This document shows positions 1 to 8,805 of a stretch of DNA of 64,000 nt, in pieces. Location: assembly GCF_039529295.1 (NCBI RefSeq), contig NZ_BAAAMN010000048.1, positions 117,982-181,981 of the forward strand, in the 5' to 3' direction. Position 1 is the first letter of the stretch. Every line of letters starts with the position of its first letter. A program made the translations under genes and the position numbers. Below the pieces are notes generated by a model, which was given only the letters and a program-made list of their open reading frames with translations, did not search any database and had not been told where the DNA came from. This DNA is from Yaniella flava. GTDB lineage: Bacteria > Actinomycetota > Actinomycetes > Actinomycetales > Micrococcaceae.

Positions 1-1
1 G

Positions 2-466
2 GATCAGCTCCCAAATAGTGCTACTCGACAACATCGGGAAAACCTGACTTTGGCGCTACTGTTTCGCTTGGGCAAAGCGACAGTAGCGGAACTCAAATCA
101 GCGCTGGGTTACGACTCTGACGAAATTCGCCAGATACTCGGGCATCTCATGGCAGAAGAGCTCATAGAAGGGCTCGGTGACGGTCCGTTCCAAATTTCTG
201 CGCGGCTTGTAGAGCATGCCGCGGTTGCGAACTCTGGATTCGAACTTACGGATTTGGAACGAGAAGTCTTTGGAGCCTTGAGCGCCACCGAACAGAAAAG
301 CATCCGGGCCATCGCCGATCAAATAGGCCGATCAGTAAGTTCACTTCGTCCAGTGCTCCGAAGACTGGTCGCAGCAGATTTGGTGGTCCCCACAGCGCCC
401 CCGCAGTCAAGGCGACGTGCTTATTTGAGGCACACAAATTCTCATATGGATGAGGGACAGCGTTAG
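2..466 (+). CDS. Winged-helix protein, C-terminal part (5' end outside window)
   Basis: The frame is open from base 2 to the TAG at 464-466, so the gene begins before the window. A TTG at 50 is only an internal possibility. What is visible looks like two small winged-helix-like segments: one around the residues LALLFRLGKATVAELKSALG, and a second around EQKSIRAIADQIGRSVSSLR followed by LRRLVAADLVV. This suggests a DNA-binding tail of a larger regulator or ATPase, but the visible part does not identify the family. It ends tail-to-tail with the PiT transporter gene, overlapping it by four bases. Confidence 0.6.
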   Translation, partial: DQLPNSATRQHRENLTLALLFRLGKATVAELKSALGYDSDEIRQILGHLMAEELIEGLGDGPFQISARLVEHAAVANSGFELTDLEREVFGALSATEQKSIRAIADQIGRSVSSLRPVLRRLVAADLVVPTAPPQSRRRAYLRHTNSHMDEGQR

Positions 467-1476
467 ACTACGGCCAGCACTGCACTGAGTATGGCAAACG
501 AAACGGCCGCGCAGACAAGGACGGTGCCGAAAAAATATGTGATGAGCCGCAGAACCTGCACCCACCGCACAGAGCCAACATTTTGTGCTGTGCCAGCCCC
601 CGTGATCGCTGCAACCGTCGTCAATGATGAAGACAACGGGATGTGCATCATAAATGACCCGACGAGTAACAGTAATGCTGAGGTGCTCGAAGCAATGGCT
701 GAGTGCAGCGGATCGAGCAGACTAATACGCCGCGCCAGGGTGTAATTGACCCGCCAGGCAGTCACCAGCGTGCCAAAACCGAGCAGTAGGATGATGCAGA
801 TACCGAGTAACCAGGTTGGGATGGCGGTAAAGTCAGCGGCGGCAACCGCGGTGAGGACGACGATGTAGAGTCGTTGGCCGTACTGCACGCCGTGCCCGAG
901 AGCGTTGGCCGCAGCAGAAATAGCGAGGGTACCGCGTGCACTAAATGCCACCCTGTGGGGTGCGACATCCTTGGCGAACCAGTTCATCGGAATGGCCAGC
1001 AGCCACGCGACCAGTGCGGCCAGGAACGGCGAAGCGATCAAGGAGATGACGATCCCGACGGTTGCGGGGCTCAGGTCTGCTAGCACAAGATGATGCTCGC
1101 CCAGTACCGAAACAGCAATTGCACCGCCTGCAATCCCTGCGGTCAGCGCATGGGATGAGGACACGGCCGCGCCACGCCACCATGAGAAAAGCGCCCACCC
1201 CAGTGCGACGGCCACACCCACTACGGTGACGGATAACCCCAAGGTGCCGTCGGGGACGAGTTCGACGAAACTTGCGGCAAATAATTGGATGGTGCCCACT
1301 CCCATGGCAGCGCCAACCATGCGCATCACCGCCGCCATGAAGAGTGCGCTGGCCGGGGTGAGGGCACCGGCTGCGATGGGTAGTGCTACCGCGTTTGGGG
1401 TGTCGCGGCCTGCCACGACAAAGCTAAAGGCCGCGGTGAGGGCAAATACCGCAGAGAGCAGAAGTATGGTGCCCAC
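463..1476 (-). CDS. PiT-family inorganic phosphate transporter
   Basis: This is a 337-residue, very hydrophobic protein with about ten predicted membrane segments. The PiT signature region near the N terminus reads GRDTPNAVA (residues 23-31), and the mid-protein loop carries SSSHAL (106-111), which is characteristic of the family. The second family signature, normally HGxNDAQ, is degenerate here and reads HGVQYGQ near 195-201, so transport specificity could differ. The start overlaps the stop of the upstream DUF47/PhoU-like gene by one base. The DUF47-PiT pair is a standard low-affinity phosphate uptake operon, proton or cation driven, in the cytoplasmic membrane. Confidence 0.78.
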   Translation of the reverse strand: MGTILLLSAVFALTAAFSFVVAGRDTPNAVALPIAAGALTPASALFMAAVMRMVGAAMGVGTIQLFAASFVELVPDGTLGLSVTVVGVAVALGWALFSWWRGAAVSSSHALTAGIAGGAIAVSVLGEHHLVLADLSPATVGIVISLIASPFLAALVAWLLAIPMNWFAKDVAPHRVAFSARGTLAISAAANALGHGVQYGQRLYIVVLTAVAAADFTAIPTWLLGICIILLLGFGTLVTAWRVNYTLARRISLLDPLHSAIASSTSALLLLVGSFMMHIPLSSSLTTVAAITGAGTAQNVGSVRWVQVLRLITYFFGTVLVCAAVSFAILSAVLAVV

Positions 1477-2102
1477 TAGGAATCACGCACCAGGATCCGT
1501 CCTAGTTGGGTCGAGAATTCGCGGAGCGTCATGAATGTGGATTCAAGTGAGCGGGCTACTTCTTGTTGCCGATAGTAATGACGGGCTAACAGTTCATCTG
1601 CGTCAGCCAGGCGCCAGGTTGCCAGTGCTCGTTGAGCCTGATGGGTGAGACGTTCCAGGTGCATCCAGGTGCTTTCCAAATCATCGGCCTGAGTGAGTTG
1701 CTCCGTAGCGCCCAAGACTAGATCTGCCTGTCTGGTCAGAATTTCGAGCACATCACCAACACGAGACGGCAAGCGGTATTGTCGGGTTGCATGAATGATA
1801 GTGCCGGTGACGGAAACCGCTTCAATCGCTCGGTTGATCCACGTACCTAACAGGTAGAGATCTTCGCGGGGCAACGGCGTCAGATACGAGCTGCGCAGCG
1901 CCGTGAGCATTGTTGCCTGACTTTTGGATGCCTGGGCATTGATATTGTCCAACTGCGCGTCAAGTTCGGTACCGGTTTCTGGGGATGCCCCGAACATCTG
2001 GGTCACCAGATCTACCGATTCCACTAATAATTTGGCTAGCGTTCTTACGTGAGCCGCGCCTGATTCATCGGCAGAAAATAAACGCGTTACAGACAGCTTC
2101 AT
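1476..2102 (-). CDS. DUF47 / PhoU-like phosphate transport accessory protein
   Basis: This 208-residue all-helical protein has the shape of DUF47 (TIGR00153) proteins: an N-terminal FSADESGA segment followed by long amphipathic helices. It is the first gene of a two-gene operon, and its stop overlaps the ATG of the PiT transporter gene. Family members regulate or partner PiT phosphate permeases, so the gene order supports the call. No catalytic role is expected. Upstream lies a short gap to the next minus-strand gene. Confidence 0.72.
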   Translation of the reverse strand: MKLSVTRLFSADESGAAHVRTLAKLLVESVDLVTQMFGASPETGTELDAQLDNINAQASKSQATMLTALRSSYLTPLPREDLYLLGTWINRAIEAVSVTGTIIHATRQYRLPSRVGDVLEILTRQADLVLGATEQLTQADDLESTWMHLERLTHQAQRALATWRLADADELLARHYYRQQEVARSLESTFMTLREFSTQLGRILVRDS

Positions 2103-2143
2103 GTCTGGTCACTTTACACACCTTAAGTTAACAGGCTGTTGGA

Positions 2144-2824
2144 TTAATTCCGTGGTAGCTCACTGGGATGCGCCTCATCAAGACGACCCTGACGCCATGC
2201 GGTTGCGCACAGTTCTAATTCGGTGGCCGTACGCTGGAGTTTTACCGAGCGGTGCTCGAGTGCTGCGGCAGCTTCTGGGTTGAGATCCTCGAGACGTTCC
2301 GCATGCTGATGCTGCCCTGCGGCAATCACGCGAGCATAGGCGCCGCCGCGTTCCAGGGCGATGCCGAAGTCGCCCGAATAGACCCCGGTAAGGATGCGGG
2401 TAATTAACGTGCGGAGGTCTTTTGCCTCCGGGGGCTCAGTGGCGCCGGCGATCACCCTCGATGCATAGGCATCGTAGCCAGCGCGATACCAGGTGGCCCA
2501 CATGTCACCATCGCGGGTTGTCGCCTGTTGCAGTGCGTAGAGGCGCCACAGTGCGCCGCCGAACGTCACTGGTGGCGCGTCCGCCCACAGGCGAGCCATC
2601 GTATCTAAACCAACGTCTGTGACGAGATCGACGAGCCACTCGACAGTGGATTCATCAGCGTCTGGATCTTGGCCGGTTGCCACCAGTTGGGCGGCGACTG
2701 TTTGGGCAGCAAAAAATACTTCAGCTGGGTCGAGCCCTCCTGGCTGATCTTCAAAGTTTTCAATGGGCATCAGCTTTGGTCGACGAAACTGCATGCCGGC
2801 GGAACTGCCCCGCTGGAAACTCAA
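2144..2824 (-). CDS. Conserved actinobacterial hypothetical protein
   Basis: I do not recognise a function. I chose the TTG at 2824 because AAGGAG lies five bases upstream (complement of 2830-2835). The longer frame up to 2896 has no such site, and neither do the ATGs at 2794 and 2770. The product is about 226 residues and mostly helical, with a basic start (FRRPKLMPIENF) and a conserved-looking core rich in Trp and Ala. It contains no membrane segment and no known catalytic motif. It is divergent from the tRNA-Lys gene. Confidence 0.6.
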   Translation of the reverse strand: MSFQRGSSAGMQFRRPKLMPIENFEDQPGGLDPAEVFFAAQTVAAQLVATGQDPDADESTVEWLVDLVTDVGLDTMARLWADAPPVTFGGALWRLYALQQATTRDGDMWATWYRAGYDAYASRVIAGATEPPEAKDLRTLITRILTGVYSGDFGIALERGGAYARVIAAGQHQHAERLEDLNPEAAAALEHRSVKLQRTATELELCATAWRQGRLDEAHPSELPRN

Positions 2825-2958
2825 ACGTACTCCTTCATGTAAGACGCGCGTACACCACGACAGCCTAAAGCAGTCGCCGGTGCAAAGAACAGTCAAAGAG
2901 TCAGATTTTGTTCCACGGGAAAATACGCTACAATCGTTAATCGGTCCAAACGGGCCGT

Positions 2959-3031
2959 GGGTCTTTAGCTCAGTAGGTAGAGCATCGGACTTTTAATCCG
3001 CAGGTCGCGGGTTCGATCCCCGCAGGACCCA
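2959..3031 (+). tRNA. tRNA-Lys (anticodon TTT)
   Basis: A cloverleaf can be drawn by eye. The acceptor stem GGGTCTT pairs with AGGACCC, and the D arm contains AGCTCAGTAGGTAGAGC. The anticodon stem CGGA/TCCG closes a CTTTTAA loop with anticodon TTT, and the T arm contains GGTTCGATCCC. The discriminator is A at 3031, and CCA is not encoded. A rho-independent terminator follows directly. Confidence 0.97.
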
Positions 3032-3035
3032 CAAC

Positions 3036-3085
3036 AAACCGGCACATGATGAAGCGTAATGCAGCATCAGGTGCCGGTTTTCTTT
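3036..3085 (+). terminator. Terminator of the tRNA-Lys gene
   Basis: The arms AAACCGGCAC (3036-3045) and GTGCCGGTTT (3071-3080) are perfectly complementary. They enclose a 25-base loop and are followed by TCTTT. Confidence 0.8.
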
Positions 3086-3153
3086 ATGCCTGCTTGGCAA
3101 TATCATTGGGCCCTTCGTTGTTGCTGCTCATGCGAGTGCCAAGGAGCGATGGG

Positions 3154-3591
3154 TTATGAAAATTCCCCGTTGTCTAAATGGTTCGGGACTCTCGCGTTTA
3201 GCCTCAGCATGAAATATTTTGGGAACGCTCGGGTACCATTCGTCGGTCTTGCGAGTCTCGTCTTGTGCTCAAGGTGGGGTAGGCCACCCATCTCGTCACG
3301 CACGGATGGATCGTGCAGCGTTTCTTCACCCTTGCCAACATGGGCAGGGCGCGCAACGCTCTTCAACTGCTCTGCGCTCGCAGCCTCAATCGGCATGTCT
3401 ATCGTGCCGAGTCCATCGATGTGCAGCTCAAGCACGGCGGCAGGGAGGGACAGGGTCGCACTGTCGACGCTTTCGGTGTCAATACTTGCCAGGAGCTCTT
3501 GCAACTGGTCGCGGGGCGTACGTTCCACTTCACTCCCTTTGGTTGTGTCGTTGCACTCAACGGTACTGGAGCTGGTTCCTGACGGCACCAT
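3154..3591 (-). pseudogene. Remnant of a 2OG-Fe(II) oxygenase-like gene (N-terminal part only)
   Basis: The first ~105 residues resemble the N terminus of a large actinobacterial 2OG-Fe(II) oxygenase family. They show a helix (QLQELLASIDT), then LHIDGLGTIDMPI, then QLKSVARPAHVGKGEETL followed by a DPSVRDE segment. After that the reading frame continues into sequence without family resemblance and stops at about 145 residues. The catalytic double-stranded beta-helix with its HxD...H iron site is absent. I therefore call a truncated remnant lying between tRNA-Lys and the AbgT gene. The exact start is uncertain. Confidence 0.55.
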
Positions 3592-3663
3592 TATTTATGT
3601 GACGCATGTTATACTGCTCGAAATTTTCTAATCTAGCAGGTCTCCGACTCGGGAGGTTCCGCA

Positions 3664-5226
3664 ATGGATGCCGCCTCAGCTCAGAACGATTCCCGCAAAC
3701 GCCGTAAACGGCGCCCGTTGCAGCGAATATTCAACGGCATTGAAATTGCAGGGAATAAGCTTCCACATCCGGCCACACTGTTCGCTTTGCTTGCGCTCTT
3801 TGTGGTGGTGTTGTCATGGTTGTTGGCCAATCTGCAGGTGACCGCCGAAGACCCTGTAGATGGCGGGCAGGTGGAGGTATTCAATCTCCTTTCTGCTGAA
3901 GGAATCCAATGGCTTTTCACCTCAGCTGTAGACAACTTCCTCGGGTTTGCTCCCCTGGGCGTGGTGCTGGTGACGATGTTGGGTATCGGCCTCGCCGAGC
4001 AGACCGGCCTCATTGGAGCACTACTGCGCGGGTTTATCCTCACGGTGCCTAGGGCGTTGGTCACTACAGGGATTGTCTTCGCCGGGATCATGTCGTCTGT
4101 GGCCTCAGACGCAGGCTACGTCGTCATCCCACCGTTGGCGGCGATTATTTTTGTGGCGATGGGTCGACACCCGCTGGCCGGTATCGCAGCCGGTTTCGCT
4201 GGAGTCTCGGCCGGATTTAGTGCGAACTTATTGCTCTCCGGCACAGACGTGATGCTGGGGGAACTGACCATCGAAGCCGCTGCCACAGTGGACCCCGAGT
4301 ATGCCGAGGGAATGAACCTGGCGATGAACTATTGGTTCATCATCGCGTCGACGATCCTGCTAACAATCGTTGGCACACTGGTCAGCCAGTACATCGTTGA
4401 GCCGCGCCTCGGCACCTGGGAAGGCAAAGGCGCGCTCACCGCTGAAGATCACGACACCATGACGTTGACGGGCCAAGAAAAGAAGGGTCTGATCTGGGCT
4501 GGTGTCTCCGCGCTTATCACGATCGCGCTGTTGGCCCTGCTCATTGTCCCGAGTAATGGTGTCCTGCGTGGTGAGGACGGCGCAGTGATCCAGTCCCCGT
4601 TTATGGACTCGTTGGTGATCATCATCGTGATCGTCTTTTTCATCCCCGGCGCAGTGTACGGTCTGGTGACTCGCTCGGTGCGCAATGACACCGACGCGGT
4701 GGATCACATGTCCAAGACCTTGGCGGGTATGGCAGTGTTCATCGTCCTCGCCTTCGCAGCTGGCCAATTTATCGCCTACTTTGATGAGTCGAACATCGGG
4801 CTGCTCGTGTCGGTGACCGGCGCGGACTTCTTAGAATCCGTCAACCTCACCGGCATCCCACTGTTGCTACTGTTCATGCTGTTTGTGGGCATCATCAACC
4901 TCTTCGTCGGTTCGGCTTCCGCCAAGTGGGCGATGCTGGCCCCGATTCTGGTGCCGATCATGATGTATCTGGGGATCTCGACGGAATTCACCCAGGCCGC
5001 CTATCGTGTCTCAGACTCGGCGACCAACATCCTCAGCCCACTGATGATCTACTTTGCGCTGATCATCGCCGTGGCCCAGCGTTACGACAAGAAAATAGAT
5101 ATCGGTTCCCTGATCTCCGTGATGCTGCCGTACTCTATTGCATTTTGGGTCGCGTGGTCGCTGATGGCCATTGGCTGGTACGTGCTGGGTCTACCACTTG
5201 GTCCCGGCTCGCCAGTGCAATACTAA
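3664..5226 (+). CDS. AbgT-family transporter (p-aminobenzoyl-glutamate type)
   Basis: The product has 520 residues and about 12 membrane segments. The N terminus is basic and the first helix begins NKLPHPATLFALLA, typical of AbgT proteins, as are the segments SSVASDAGYVVIPPLAA and SDSATNILSPLMIYFALI. Family members import p-aminobenzoyl-glutamate or export antifolates, usually driven by an ion gradient. A GGGAGG ribosome site lies eight bases before the ATG. A TATACT hexamer at 3610-3615 could be the -10 element. The gene stands alone and converges on the next membrane protein gene. Its substrate cannot be told from sequence. Confidence 0.85.
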   Translation: MDAASAQNDSRKRRKRRPLQRIFNGIEIAGNKLPHPATLFALLALFVVVLSWLLANLQVTAEDPVDGGQVEVFNLLSAEGIQWLFTSAVDNFLGFAPLGVVLVTMLGIGLAEQTGLIGALLRGFILTVPRALVTTGIVFAGIMSSVASDAGYVVIPPLAAIIFVAMGRHPLAGIAAGFAGVSAGFSANLLLSGTDVMLGELTIEAAATVDPEYAEGMNLAMNYWFIIASTILLTIVGTLVSQYIVEPRLGTWEGKGALTAEDHDTMTLTGQEKKGLIWAGVSALITIALLALLIVPSNGVLRGEDGAVIQSPFMDSLVIIIVIVFFIPGAVYGLVTRSVRNDTDAVDHMSKTLAGMAVFIVLAFAAGQFIAYFDESNIGLLVSVTGADFLESVNLTGIPLLLLFMLFVGIINLFVGSASAKWAMLAPILVPIMMYLGISTEFTQAAYRVSDSATNILSPLMIYFALIIAVAQRYDKKIDIGSLISVMLPYSIAFWVAWSLMAIGWYVLGLPLGPGSPVQY

Positions 5227-5292
5227 GCGGAGTAATCAGCCCCGCGGCGGCTGGCCAACAAACCATCCGCCAGCTGTCCAACGTCTCCAATG

Positions 5293-6354
5293 TCAACGTC
5301 GTGAGAGGACCAACAGGCGGTGTCTCTTCGATGGCAACGACTGTGTTGGGGCAAGTATCCCGAGGACGCGAATGAGTGTGGTCATCCATAACAATGCGAG
5401 TCCGACGACGATGCTCTCGAGCGCCGTCACCGAAAGCACAACAAAGACGAACGTCAGCACCACGCACAGTGCGACAAGCCCAATAAATATTGTGGTGACT
5501 GTTTTGAGCACTGGCGGTGGGTCCGGGAGTATGAACTGGGTGTACCCTGCGGCGCCGACCAACAGCAGCAACATCGCGAACGCAGCGATGTTGTGTGCCG
5601 GTGGTAGTTGATCGGTCGGCAACAATCCGACGGCGGTGAGTGCTAAACCTGCGCCCGCCCAGACGGCGACAACCCCGGCGATGTGCCCAATGGCTTCGTC
5701 GTTGAGCAATCGGTGCAGGTCTCGACCAATGTAGGAGCCAATAGTGGCAACGAGTAGGCCCGCGATGATCAGGGTGCCGTTGAAGGCCCAGGCGCCTTCG
5801 GCTCCGAGCTGTGAGAAATTCCGCTCCCACCATGTGGTGTCTGTTGCGGTGGTCATTGCGAACACGGTCCCAATGACTAAGAAGGCGAACAGCAATGCGG
5901 AAAGATCCCGCGTACTCAAATCGACGCCCGCTTGAAACGACAGTCTGCCGCCAAAACCTGCGGCAACGCCAGTGAGTATGCCGCCACCAATGGCGCCGAA
6001 CTCTACACCCTGAAGTCCAGTGGCCAACACCTGACCGGCTAAGAGCACACCGAGACCGGTGACCCCGCCGAGAGCCAGCATGACTGCGAACGAAGACACA
6101 TTTGAAATTACGCGCTGCCAACGAGGCATCGGGGACGTTTCGTCACGGCGATAGAATAGTGTACTGACAACGAACGCAGGACTTGCGATCGCGGCTGCGA
6201 TCAGCGCTGTTCGAAGGGTCACCGGACCCGAGCCGGTAAACGGGTGGTTCGTACCCCACAACAAGACCGTGCCGATGACTGCACCGACCACAAAACAACA
6301 AGCTGTGGCCCATAGTGCCTGCATCTGTTGGCGCAAGTCCCGATTCGTCGTCAC
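5293..6354 (-). CDS. Polytopic membrane protein of unknown function
   Basis: I place the start at the GTG at 6354 (protein start TTNRDLRQQMQALW), preceded by GGAAAC. Frames to 6372 or 6429 are also open. The product is about 353 residues with roughly ten hydrophobic segments, short loops, and a basic C-terminal tail (SKRHRLLVLSRR). No transporter signature or catalytic motif is visible. It lies downstream of the YtxH-like gene on the same strand but is separated from it by a strong hairpin, so it is probably not co-transcribed. Confidence 0.6.
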   Translation of the reverse strand: MTTNRDLRQQMQALWATACCFVVGAVIGTVLLWGTNHPFTGSGPVTLRTALIAAAIASPAFVVSTLFYRRDETSPMPRWQRVISNVSSFAVMLALGGVTGLGVLLAGQVLATGLQGVEFGAIGGGILTGVAAGFGGRLSFQAGVDLSTRDLSALLFAFLVIGTVFAMTTATDTTWWERNFSQLGAEGAWAFNGTLIIAGLLVATIGSYIGRDLHRLLNDEAIGHIAGVVAVWAGAGLALTAVGLLPTDQLPPAHNIAAFAMLLLLVGAAGYTQFILPDPPPVLKTVTTIFIGLVALCVVLTFVFVVLSVTALESIVVGLALLWMTTLIRVLGILAPTQSLPSKRHRLLVLSRR

Positions 6355-6415
6355 GTTTCCATCAAAGCACATTGCATGAACCGCCGACGTTTCGACACCA
6401 CAGTCTGGTGACAGA

Positions 6416-6453
6416 CAACAACGGCCCAAACGGGAGAAACCGTTCGGGCCGTT
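6416..6453 (-). terminator. Hairpin terminator downstream of the YtxH-like gene
   Basis: The arms at 6420-6433 and 6440-6453 (AACGGCCCAAACGG against CCGTTCGGGCCGTT, one G-T type pair) enclose a six-base loop. The T tract is weak on the minus strand. It may act as a terminator for the small gene at 6472. Confidence 0.6.
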
Positions 6454-6471
6454 GTATTCAGTGAAGTATGA

Positions 6472-6894
6472 CTAGCGGCTGCCGGTCGTGCCACCTTCGT
6501 CTTCGAGGGCCTCGGATGGGTCGCTGATGACGTCTCCGTTGGTCTCCACAGTGGTATGACCGGCCTTGTCGTTGTTGGGGTCGGCGTACTGACTACCAGC
6601 GTGGCCGGCGTCCTTGCTTTCGCCATAGCCGGTCGACTTGTCGATTTTATCGGCGGCTTTTTCTGCCATGCCACCCAACGATGGGGCTTTGTCTTTGACT
6701 GCGTCCTTGAAGGAGCCGGTGGCTTCGTGCACCTTCTCTTGGGTTTTTGGGTCAGTCCAGAATTGCTGGATGGTTTGCTGGGCTTGGCGAGCTGCTTCTT
6801 CGGCCTGAGCCCGGCCTTCTCGATTGCCCATGTAATACCCGATGGCTATACCGGCACCTAAAGTTAGCAAACGACTGAAACTCAAAATTTTCAT
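6472..6894 (-). CDS. YtxH-like small membrane-anchored protein
   Basis: This 140-residue protein has one N-terminal hydrophobic segment (LLTLGAGIAIGYYMG), followed by GNREGRA and an Ala/Gln/Glu-rich amphipathic helix. That arrangement is seen in YtxH-domain general-stress proteins. The C-terminal half is acidic, glycine-rich and probably disordered. The start is clear, since AAGGAG sits 11 bases before the ATG at 6894. It is divergent from poxB. A role in envelope stress is only an analogy to the family. Confidence 0.65.
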   Translation of the reverse strand: MKILSFSRLLTLGAGIAIGYYMGNREGRAQAEEAARQAQQTIQQFWTDPKTQEKVHEATGSFKDAVKDKAPSLGGMAEKAADKIDKSTGYGESKDAGHAGSQYADPNNDKAGHTTVETNGDVISDPSEALEDEGGTTGSR

Positions 6895-7047
6895 GGTGAC
6901 GTCACTCCTTGCAAGGTTGTTTGTTCGATTGTCGATTCTTCTTGGTTGTACCCCGGCTGGTCAACATTGGAACGACGGCGCGCGGTGAGCGTTCCGTGTG
7001 ATTTGGGCTGGGTGTACGGTTGGAAACACACGATCGTAGGAGGAACT

Positions 7048-8769
7048 GTGGCAAACGTCGCCGATTATTTTATCTCTACTTTTGAAGCCAATAATGTTGA
7101 ACGTATTTGGGGTATCGCGGGGGACTCGCTGAACGGGTTCACCGACGCAATGCGGAACTCGGATATCGACTGGATGAACGTTCGTCACGAAGAAGCCGGC
7201 GCATTCGCTGCGGCGGCCGAAGCCGAAATGACCGGTGAACTTGCCGTGGCAGCCGGTACTGCAGGGCCGGGCAATCTCCACCTCATTAATGGACTGTATG
7301 ACGCCCAGCGTTCCCGTGTGCCGGTGTTAGCTATTGCCGCCCACATCCCGGCCGACGAAATTGGAACCGGCTACTTCCAAGAAACGCATCCCCAAGAACT
7401 CTTCCGCGAATGCAGCGTCTACGTCGAACACATTAGCGACATTGGTCAGCTTCCAAGAATCCTGCCGATCGCCATGCGTGCCGCCGTCGAACAGCGCGGT
7501 GTGGCCGTGCTTGTGATCAGCGCGTCGATGTTTGTGACTGAGCTGCCCGAGGCGAAACCCGAAATTATCCGCGCAACACAGTCACGCATCCTGCCCGCCG
7601 TCGGAGAGCTGAATCAGGCCGCCGACTTATTGAATGGTTGCAAGAAAGTGACCATCCTGGCCGGTGCAGGGGTTGCCGGCGCCCACGACGAATTACTCGA
7701 AGTTGCCGAACTGCTGCAGGCCCCCATCGTCCATGCGATGCGGGGCAAGGAACACGTCGAATACGACAATCCCTATGACGTCGGTATGACGGGGCTGCTG
7801 GGCTTCGCATCCGGCTACCGGGCCATGATCGATGCCGAAGCCTTGTTGATGGTGGGCACTGATCTGCCCTATAAACAGTTCTACCCGCAAGACGTGCCCG
7901 TCATCCAAATTGATAGTCGCGGTGAACAGATTGGCAAGCGGACGCCGGTCGAAGTGCCGCTGGTGGGGACCGCAAAAGATACGCTGCGTGAACTCGTAGG
8001 GTTGCTGACGCCGGCGAAATCCTCGCGGCATCTGTCCAAAATGCGTGACCACTACACCAAAACTCGTGAACGGCTCGACGATTTGGCACGGCCGTCGCGG
8101 GGCTCGCGTCCCATTCATCCCCAGCACCTGACCAAAGTCATCGATGAGCGTGCCACAGACGATGCTGTGTTCATTCCCGATGTCGGCTCGCCAGTCATCT
8201 ACGCGTCCCGGTACATCACGACCACGAAAGATCGTCGTGTCATCGGCTCGTTTGCCCACGGTTCCATGGCCAATGCTCTGACGATGGGCATTGGGGCACA
8301 GGCTAGTGACCCGCAGCGGCAGGTGATTTCTCTTGCCGGTGATGGTGGACTGGGCATGTTGATGGGTGAGTTGTTGACCGTGCGCGAACACAATCTGCCC
8401 GTCAAGATCGTGGTCTACAATAACTCGTCGTTGAACTTCATCGAACTGGAAATGAAGGCCGGTGGGTTCGTGCCGTTCGCGACCGATCTGGACAACCCGG
8501 ACTACGCCAAGGTCGCCGAGGCGCTGGGCATTTGGGGCAGACACGTTGAGCGCAGTAAAGACCTGCCGGGAGCCGTCGACGATTTCCTGGCACACGACGG
8601 TCCAGCACTGCTCGACGTCGTCACCGAGCGCCAAGAACTCTCGATGCCACCATCGATTACCGCCGAGCAGGTCAAAGGCTTCTCCCTGTATGCCCTGCGC
8701 ACCGTGATGAGTGGCAAGGGTTCTGAGCTGGTCGATTTGGCTCGCGTGAATCTGCGCCAGATCCTGTAA
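7048..8769 (+). CDS. poxB: Pyruvate:quinone oxidoreductase (thiamine-diphosphate and FAD dependent)
   Basis: The product oxidises pyruvate to acetate and CO2 and passes electrons to the quinone pool at the membrane. I chose the GTG at 7048 because AGGAGGAACT precedes it. This gives 573 residues, the usual PoxB length. The N-terminal ThDP domain holds the Glu of RHEEAGAFAAAA and the AGTAGPGNLHLINGLYDA segment. The central FAD/NAD-like domain contains LAGAGVAGAHDELLEVA. The C-terminal ThDP domain carries GDGGLGMLMGELLT followed by VYNNSSLNFIELE. The gene stands next to an unknown gene in the same direction. Acetate made here could be handled by the symporters at 14-20 kb, which is inference. 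Confidence 0.93.
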   Translation: MANVADYFISTFEANNVERIWGIAGDSLNGFTDAMRNSDIDWMNVRHEEAGAFAAAAEAEMTGELAVAAGTAGPGNLHLINGLYDAQRSRVPVLAIAAHIPADEIGTGYFQETHPQELFRECSVYVEHISDIGQLPRILPIAMRAAVEQRGVAVLVISASMFVTELPEAKPEIIRATQSRILPAVGELNQAADLLNGCKKVTILAGAGVAGAHDELLEVAELLQAPIVHAMRGKEHVEYDNPYDVGMTGLLGFASGYRAMIDAEALLMVGTDLPYKQFYPQDVPVIQIDSRGEQIGKRTPVEVPLVGTAKDTLRELVGLLTPAKSSRHLSKMRDHYTKTRERLDDLARPSRGSRPIHPQHLTKVIDERATDDAVFIPDVGSPVIYASRYITTTKDRRVIGSFAHGSMANALTMGIGAQASDPQRQVISLAGDGGLGMLMGELLTVREHNLPVKIVVYNNSSLNFIELEMKAGGFVPFATDLDNPDYAKVAEALGIWGRHVERSKDLPGAVDDFLAHDGPALLDVVTERQELSMPPSITAEQVKGFSLYALRTVMSGKGSELVDLARVNLRQIL

Positions 8770-8805
8770 TATCCGCTGTACTGCCACCTATCGAAGGGAC
8801 ATCCC

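Noticed and set aside
2959..3085. tRNA-Lys as attachment site of an integrated element
   Set aside because: I found no second copy of the tRNA 3' end and no integrase gene in the window.
3059..3631. Open plus-strand frame of 190 codons after tRNA-Lys
   Set aside because: Cys/Ser-rich composition without a ribosome site. The minus strand shows recognisable oxygenase sequence.
5135..6121. 328-codon minus-strand frame overlapping the membrane protein
   Set aside because: Very Arg/His-rich and without membrane helices. The alternative frame gives a coherent polytopic membrane protein.
7693..8787. Long open frame on the minus strand opposite poxB
   Set aside because: Frame without family resemblance, rich in His and Arg. 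The plus strand carries the clear PoxB motifs, so this is a codon-bias shadow.
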